Positions 60,716-64,000 of a stretch of DNA of 64,000 nucleotides are shown piece after piece. Numbering within the stretch: the first letter of the stretch is position 1; every line of letters begins with the position of its first letter. Below the pieces are notes generated by a model. That model saw nothing but the letters and a program-made list of their open reading frames with translations. It did no database searches and was not told where the DNA came from. The DNA comes from Rhizorhabdus dicambivorans (lineage in GTDB: Bacteria > Pseudomonadota > Alphaproteobacteria > Sphingomonadales > Sphingomonadaceae), in NCBI RefSeq assembly GCF_002355275.1, contig NZ_CP023449.1, positions 4,380,001-4,444,000 of the forward strand. Direction: 5' to 3'. The translations under genes and the position numbers were made by a program.

Positions 60716-61615
60716 TCAATCATCCCAGTTGAGCCAGTTACGCGCTGTGCGCCCAAGCACATATTCACGCTCTTCAGCGGAAAGGTCGGGATTGTCCTTG
60801 ATCGCGAAGAGCAGCTCCGCCCAGGTTTCGCCGGTCGGATTTACCGTCACGTCGCTTGCCCACATGATCCGCTCTGCGCCAAAGACGTTGATGGCCTTGC
60901 GCAGAAATGGACGAGCGCCTTCGTTTGGATAGCCCGCAGCATTGAGTCTGGACGGTGCGTGCGCCCATTTGAGCGCGACATTGTCCCGCTTCGCCAATTG
61001 AAGAACCGTGTCGAACGATGCCTCGAGCGGAGCGCCGCAGAGCTTGGACCAGTAATCCTGGCTGTCCGGCAGTCCTTCCATCTGCGTGATCGTCGGCACC
61101 ATCGACATGCTCGGCGGCATGCCGCAGTGATCGATGATGATCTTGATATCCGGGAACTTCTCGAGATATCGGTTTAGCAGCGGCGCGTGCCCAAGAAGCG
61201 AGACAAAAAGCGGCAACCCGAATTCGGATGCGGCCGCAAATACGCTGTCATAGGCGCCTTCGGCGAAGGCAGCCAATTGGGATCGTGGCATGGGGCTCGT
61301 GATGCGCAGCGCGCGCGCATAGGTGCTGTCGCGCGCGAACCGTGCGACGCTTCGTATGTCCGGATCTTGAGGATCGACGCGCACGAGATATGAAAATCGG
61401 CCAGGATAGGTCCATGAGGCAAGCTCAGCGGTCGGCGACGTCGTTCTGACCGCGCCATCGCCGACTTTATAGGCTGGCTCGCCGGGCTTGGTTCCCCACC
61501 AGCCGCCCCACCATTCGTCGATGAGGACCGATTTGATGCCGATCGCGTCCATGGCAGCGATCTTTTCCGCAGCACCGCCGGGGCCAAGATGCACCTGAGT
61601 GTCAACAATATCCAT
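60716..61615 (-). CDS. Amidohydrolase-2 family protein (TIM-barrel metal hydrolase)
   Basis: 299 residues from ATG 61615 with GGAGAGAAG upstream; the frame is open earlier without support. MDIVDTQVHLGPGG gives the first metal motif (Asp-Thr-Gln-Val-His), VSLLGHAPLL and IIIDHCGMPPS give further His residues, and IMWASDVTVNP the catalytic Asp. This is the lactonase/decarboxylase branch (amidohydrolase 2). Shorter than and diverged from the two SSDSH-type proteins at 15322 and 61739. It lies 123 bases downstream of the latter on the same strand, so the two may act on successive intermediates. Confidence 0.87.
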   Translation of the reverse strand: MDIVDTQVHLGPGGAAEKIAAMDAIGIKSVLIDEWWGGWWGTKPGEPAYKVGDGAVRTTSPTAELASWTYPGRFSYLVRVDPQDPDIRSVARFARDSTYARALRITSPMPRSQLAAFAEGAYDSVFAAASEFGLPLFVSLLGHAPLLNRYLEKFPDIKIIIDHCGMPPSMSMVPTITQMEGLPDSQDYWSKLCGAPLEASFDTVLQLAKRDNVALKWAHAPSRLNAAGYPNEGARPFLRKAINVFGAERIMWASDVTVNPTGETWAELLFAIKDNPDLSAEEREYVLGRTARNWLNWDD

Positions 61616-61738
61616 CTTCTCTCCATCAAGTTCGTCAGTGCCGGTTGCCCCGGATTTTCCGGTGGCGGTATATTGCCGGACCGACATGTTCCTCCACCCT
61701 TCCCTTGTTCTTGTGCCCGGCCACCATCGTCCGGCGCA

Positions 61739-62866
61739 TCAGAAGCCGTAAAGGTCGGCGGCGGTCTGGTAGACGATCTTGTGGCGCACCTTCTCGTCGA
61801 CGCCGGCGAACATCTCGTCGCTCATCCGGCGCGAGTTCGGGTAGGTGCTGATCCCGTGCGGGAAATCCGTCTGAAACATCAGCGTGTCCTCACCCAGAAG
61901 GTCATAGGTGCGGATGGCCACCGTGTCGCGCAGGAAGGTGAGCTTGATGTTGCGGCGGAAATAGGCGCTCGGCTTTTCGGGGATGCGGCTCTCGAAGCCC
62001 TTCAGCTCGACGTTCTGGTAGCGCTCCCACTCATAGTCGGCGCGCTCGAGGATGTGCGTGACCCAGCCCGCCTCGTTCTCGGCCGAGATGAACTTGAGCT
62101 TGGGGTGGCGAACAAACACGCCGCCGAAGATCATGTTCAGCATCACCCGGACAAAGAGGTCGTACTTCATCGGCGACTTCGTCGGATCGCGGCCGCCCGA
62201 CGACTGGATGAGGCTCGTCTTCTTGTTGCGGTCCCGCGCCGTGCCGGCGTGGATGTTGATCGACATGTCGTGGTCGACAGACGCCGCCCAGAGTGCGTCC
62301 ATGCCCTTCTCGTGATACTGGGGCACGCCTTCGCCCGCGACCGTCGGGATCATCACGCCGACCAGGCCAAGCTTCTTGGCGCGCTGCATCTCCTCGATGG
62401 CGAGCGCCGGATCGTCGTTGGCGACCATCGCCACGCCCTTGAACCGGTTCGGATAGGCGCTGCAGAACTCGGCGAGCCAGTCGTTGTAGGCGCGCAGCAG
62501 CGCCCATTTGAACTCCGCGTCGTCGATGCCGTAAAAGCCAAGCCCGAACGTCGGGTACATGACCTCGCCCCAGATCGAGTCGCGGTCGATCTCCGCGATG
62601 CGCGCGGTCGGATCATAGGCCGACGGCGGAATGTCCTCTTCCCAGCGACCCGTCTGCCGGACCTCGCTGTTGCCCCGGAACACGCCAGCCGCCGTGCCTA
62701 TGGGCGGCAGTTCGATGTCCTCGCACACCAGCCTGTCGCTGCCGTCCTCGCTGCGGACAAGCCGCGGCGCACGGTCGCGGAACTTGGCCGGAACACGCTC
62801 CTGCCACAAAAACCAGGGCTCTATGACGTGGGAGTCAGATGAGATGATCTTGTAGTCGGTGCCCAT
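61739..62866 (-). CDS. Amidohydrolase-2 family metal-dependent hydrolase/decarboxylase
   Basis: 375 residues from ATG 62866 (AGGGATCT upstream). KIISSDSHVIEPWFLWQERV, SINIHAGTARDRNKKTS, KFISAENEAGWVTHILERAD and FQTDFPHGISTYPNSRRMS are the same landmarks as in 15322-16437, the two being paralogues over their whole length. The family includes gamma-resorcylate-type decarboxylases and related hydrolases. Codon use with many CTC, GAG and CGG is close to that of the 12.6-15.2 kb genes. The leader repeat found before the paralogue is absent here. Confidence 0.88.
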   Translation of the reverse strand: MGTDYKIISSDSHVIEPWFLWQERVPAKFRDRAPRLVRSEDGSDRLVCEDIELPPIGTAAGVFRGNSEVRQTGRWEEDIPPSAYDPTARIAEIDRDSIWGEVMYPTFGLGFYGIDDAEFKWALLRAYNDWLAEFCSAYPNRFKGVAMVANDDPALAIEEMQRAKKLGLVGVMIPTVAGEGVPQYHEKGMDALWAASVDHDMSINIHAGTARDRNKKTSLIQSSGGRDPTKSPMKYDLFVRVMLNMIFGGVFVRHPKLKFISAENEAGWVTHILERADYEWERYQNVELKGFESRIPEKPSAYFRRNIKLTFLRDTVAIRTYDLLGEDTLMFQTDFPHGISTYPNSRRMSDEMFAGVDEKVRHKIVYQTAADLYGF

Positions 62867-63061
62867 GAGATCCCTAACCATCACTATCTAGCCAAACCGA
62901 GCCCGCCCAAAACAGCTCCAAACGGGAAACTCGATAGATCCTCAAGCGGCAGCAGTATCTATCATCCTGCACCCCTTCTGCGAGGCATGGACGGGGAAAT
63001 TATGTACATGATCGAATAGCGGGCCGAGTTGCGTGCCCTATAATTGAGACCGGCCGCCAAC

Positions 63062-63090
63062 TTGACGGTAAGATGCTTATATGTATCTTA
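63062..63090 (+). promoter_or_regulatory. Promoter with operator TAAGAT-N10-ATCTTA
   Basis: TTGACG (63062-63067), 16-base spacer, TATCTT (63084-63089), with TAAGAT (63069-63074) and ATCTTA (63085-63090) as inverted arms: the same geometry as 56702-56732. It lies 25 bases before the aminotransferase start. Confidence 0.7.
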
Positions 63091-63114
63091 ATCCCATATA
63101 GCCTGGAGGGACCA

Positions 63115-64000
63115 ATGCCGGCGAGTCTAACCATTTCAAGCCGCGCCGCGGCAATGAAGCCTTCTGCCAGTATCGCGGCCAAGAAGATCGTCGCGGATCT
63201 GCGGGCAGCAGGCGAGCAGATCGTGGATCTGACGATCGGCGAGCCTGACATTCCCACACCGGCTCACATCATCGAGGGCGCGCTGCAAGCGATGGGGGCC
63301 GGGGAAACGCATTACACGCCCTCGGCTGGAGAGCCGGCCCTCCGCCAGGCGATTGCCGAGACGCTCCAGCGAGAAAAAGGACTGGCGTGCAGCGCCGAGC
63401 AGATCGTCGTCGGCTGTGGCGCCAAGCAGCTTATCTACGAGACGTTCGCCGCCACGCTCGATCCGGGCGACGAAGTTGTCATACCCGCACCCTATTGGGT
63501 CTCCTATCCCGACATCGTCACCCTGCACGGCGGCAGCCCCGTGATCATCCCCTGCGGGCAGGACACGGGCTTCAAGCTCACGCCTGCGCAGCTTGAGGCG
63601 GCGGTCACCCCGCGCACGCGATGGCTGGTCCTCAATTCTCCAAACAACCCGACGGGCGCGGTCTATTCGCGGCGCGAACTGGAAGGTCTTGCCGAGGTGC
63701 TGCGGCGCCACCCGCATATATGGGTCATGACCGACGAGATTTACGAGCATCTCTGCTATGAAGACATACGCGCGCTGAGCATGGTCGAGGTTGCGCCGGA
63801 TTTGTTCGACCGCGCGCTGATCATCAACGGCATGTCCAAGGCTTATGCCATGACCGGCTGGCGGATCGGCTATGCCGCCGGTCCACGGCCGCTGATCGAC
63901 GTGATCGTCAAGATGATCGGGCAGAGCACGACCTGCGCCAGTTCGGTGGGCCAGGCGGCGGCGGTCGTCGCGCTGACTGGGGATCAACGTTGCGTTAGCG
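63115..64000 (+). CDS. Class I/II PLP-dependent aminotransferase (cut by window edge)
   Basis: 295 codons are visible with no stop before the window ends. ATG 63115 follows GGAGGG. MPASLTISSRAAAMKPSASI is the usual start of AspC-like subgroup I-gamma enzymes; LTIGEPDIPTPAHI, HYTPSAGEPALRQAI, PAPYWVSYPDIV, LNSPNNPTGAVYS, VMTDEIYEHLCY (PLP-binding Asp and Tyr) and INGMSKAYAMTGWRIGYAAG with the PLP Lys follow. It moves an amino group between an amino acid and a 2-oxo acid. Shares its operator with the VOC-GGT-MFS operon, so it probably handles the amino acid released by that system. Confidence 0.92.
   Translation, partial: MPASLTISSRAAAMKPSASIAAKKIVADLRAAGEQIVDLTIGEPDIPTPAHIIEGALQAMGAGETHYTPSAGEPALRQAIAETLQREKGLACSAEQIVVGCGAKQLIYETFAATLDPGDEVVIPAPYWVSYPDIVTLHGGSPVIIPCGQDTGFKLTPAQLEAAVTPRTRWLVLNSPNNPTGAVYSRRELEGLAEVLRRHPHIWVMTDEIYEHLCYEDIRALSMVEVAPDLFDRALIINGMSKAYAMTGWRIGYAAGPRPLIDVIVKMIGQSTTCASSVGQAAAVVALTGDQRCVS

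Noticed and set aside
61589-62842. 417-codon plus-strand frame opposite the amidohydrolase-2 gene
   Set aside because: Antisense shadow of a gene with intact metal-binding motifs.

Overview
The window is high-GC DNA that reads as a large catabolic gene cluster from an alphaproteobacterium, most likely a sphingomonad. That is an inference from the three TonB-dependent receptors of the IVVTAxKRE type, the Rieske oxygenase/ferredoxin sets, the spinster-type MFS transporter and the IclR/TetR regulators. I see no rRNA, tRNA, CRISPR array or intact insertion sequence. Nearly every intact gene encodes uptake, ring or side-chain oxidation, CoA activation, beta-oxidation, amidohydrolysis or regulation. 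The growth substrate cannot be read from the sequence.

Layout. 1-5.3 kb: ferredoxin tail, TonB receptor, VOC protein, imidazolonepropionase-like amidohydrolase, complete ferredoxin. 5.3-10.1 kb: relic of an SDR gene, D-aminoacylase-like amidohydrolase, IclR regulator and two divergent TetR regulators. 10-16.4 kb: Cys-rich protein, nitroreductase, BadI/MenB-type hydrolase, AMP-forming CoA ligase, HpcH/HpaI lyase, amidohydrolase-2. 16.6-24.5 kb: Rieske relic, TonB receptor, Rieske oxygenase and MFS transporter on the plus strand, then an SDR and an alpha-methylacyl-CoA racemase-like gene on the minus strand. 24.4-30.2 kb: thiolase relic, bicupin, SDR, second D-aminoacylase-like gene, IS3 fragment, second Rieske oxygenase. 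30.6-37.3 kb: third TonB receptor, then Rieske + HMG-CoA-synthase/OB-fold fusion + thiolase. 37.8-44.3 kb: a tightly overlapping operon MaoC-ACAD-MaoC-CaiB-CitE-MmgE/PrpD-IclR. 45.1-48.2 kb: crotonase with two adjacent ACADs. 48.3-51.1 kb: a second IclR/TetR/TetR set. 51-55.2 kb: two-domain hydratase, aldehyde dehydrogenase, ACAD. 55.5-64 kb: TetR regulator, VOC/gamma-glutamyltransferase/MFS operon, two amidohydrolase-2 genes and the start of an aminotransferase gene.

How the parts may fit together (inference): TonB receptors and MFS proteins import or export substrate, Rieske monooxygenases with a 2Fe-2S ferredoxin hydroxylate it, SDRs oxidise alcohols, amidohydrolases hydrolyse or decarboxylate intermediates, the CoA ligase and CoA transferases activate acids, and ACAD/hydratase/thiolase/lyase sets degrade the acyl-CoA. 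The most distinctive module is the Rieske + HMGCS-OB fusion + thiolase set, whose domain content matches the PhlA/PhlB/PhlC C-acyltransferase. The HMGCS-like part lacks the expected active-site Cys.

The region has been rebuilt repeatedly. Paralogous modules recur (IclR/TetR/TetR, amidohydrolase-SDR, amidohydrolase-2, Rieske). At least ten gene remnants, two IS3 fragments and a duplicated leader spliced in front of an unrelated gene lie between the intact genes. Short repeated operator or promoter sequences (notably TTGACG-N16-TATCTT with TAAGAT/ATCTTA arms) link separate transcription units into candidate regulons. Coordinates of relics are approximate. All family assignments are from reading motifs, without database searches.
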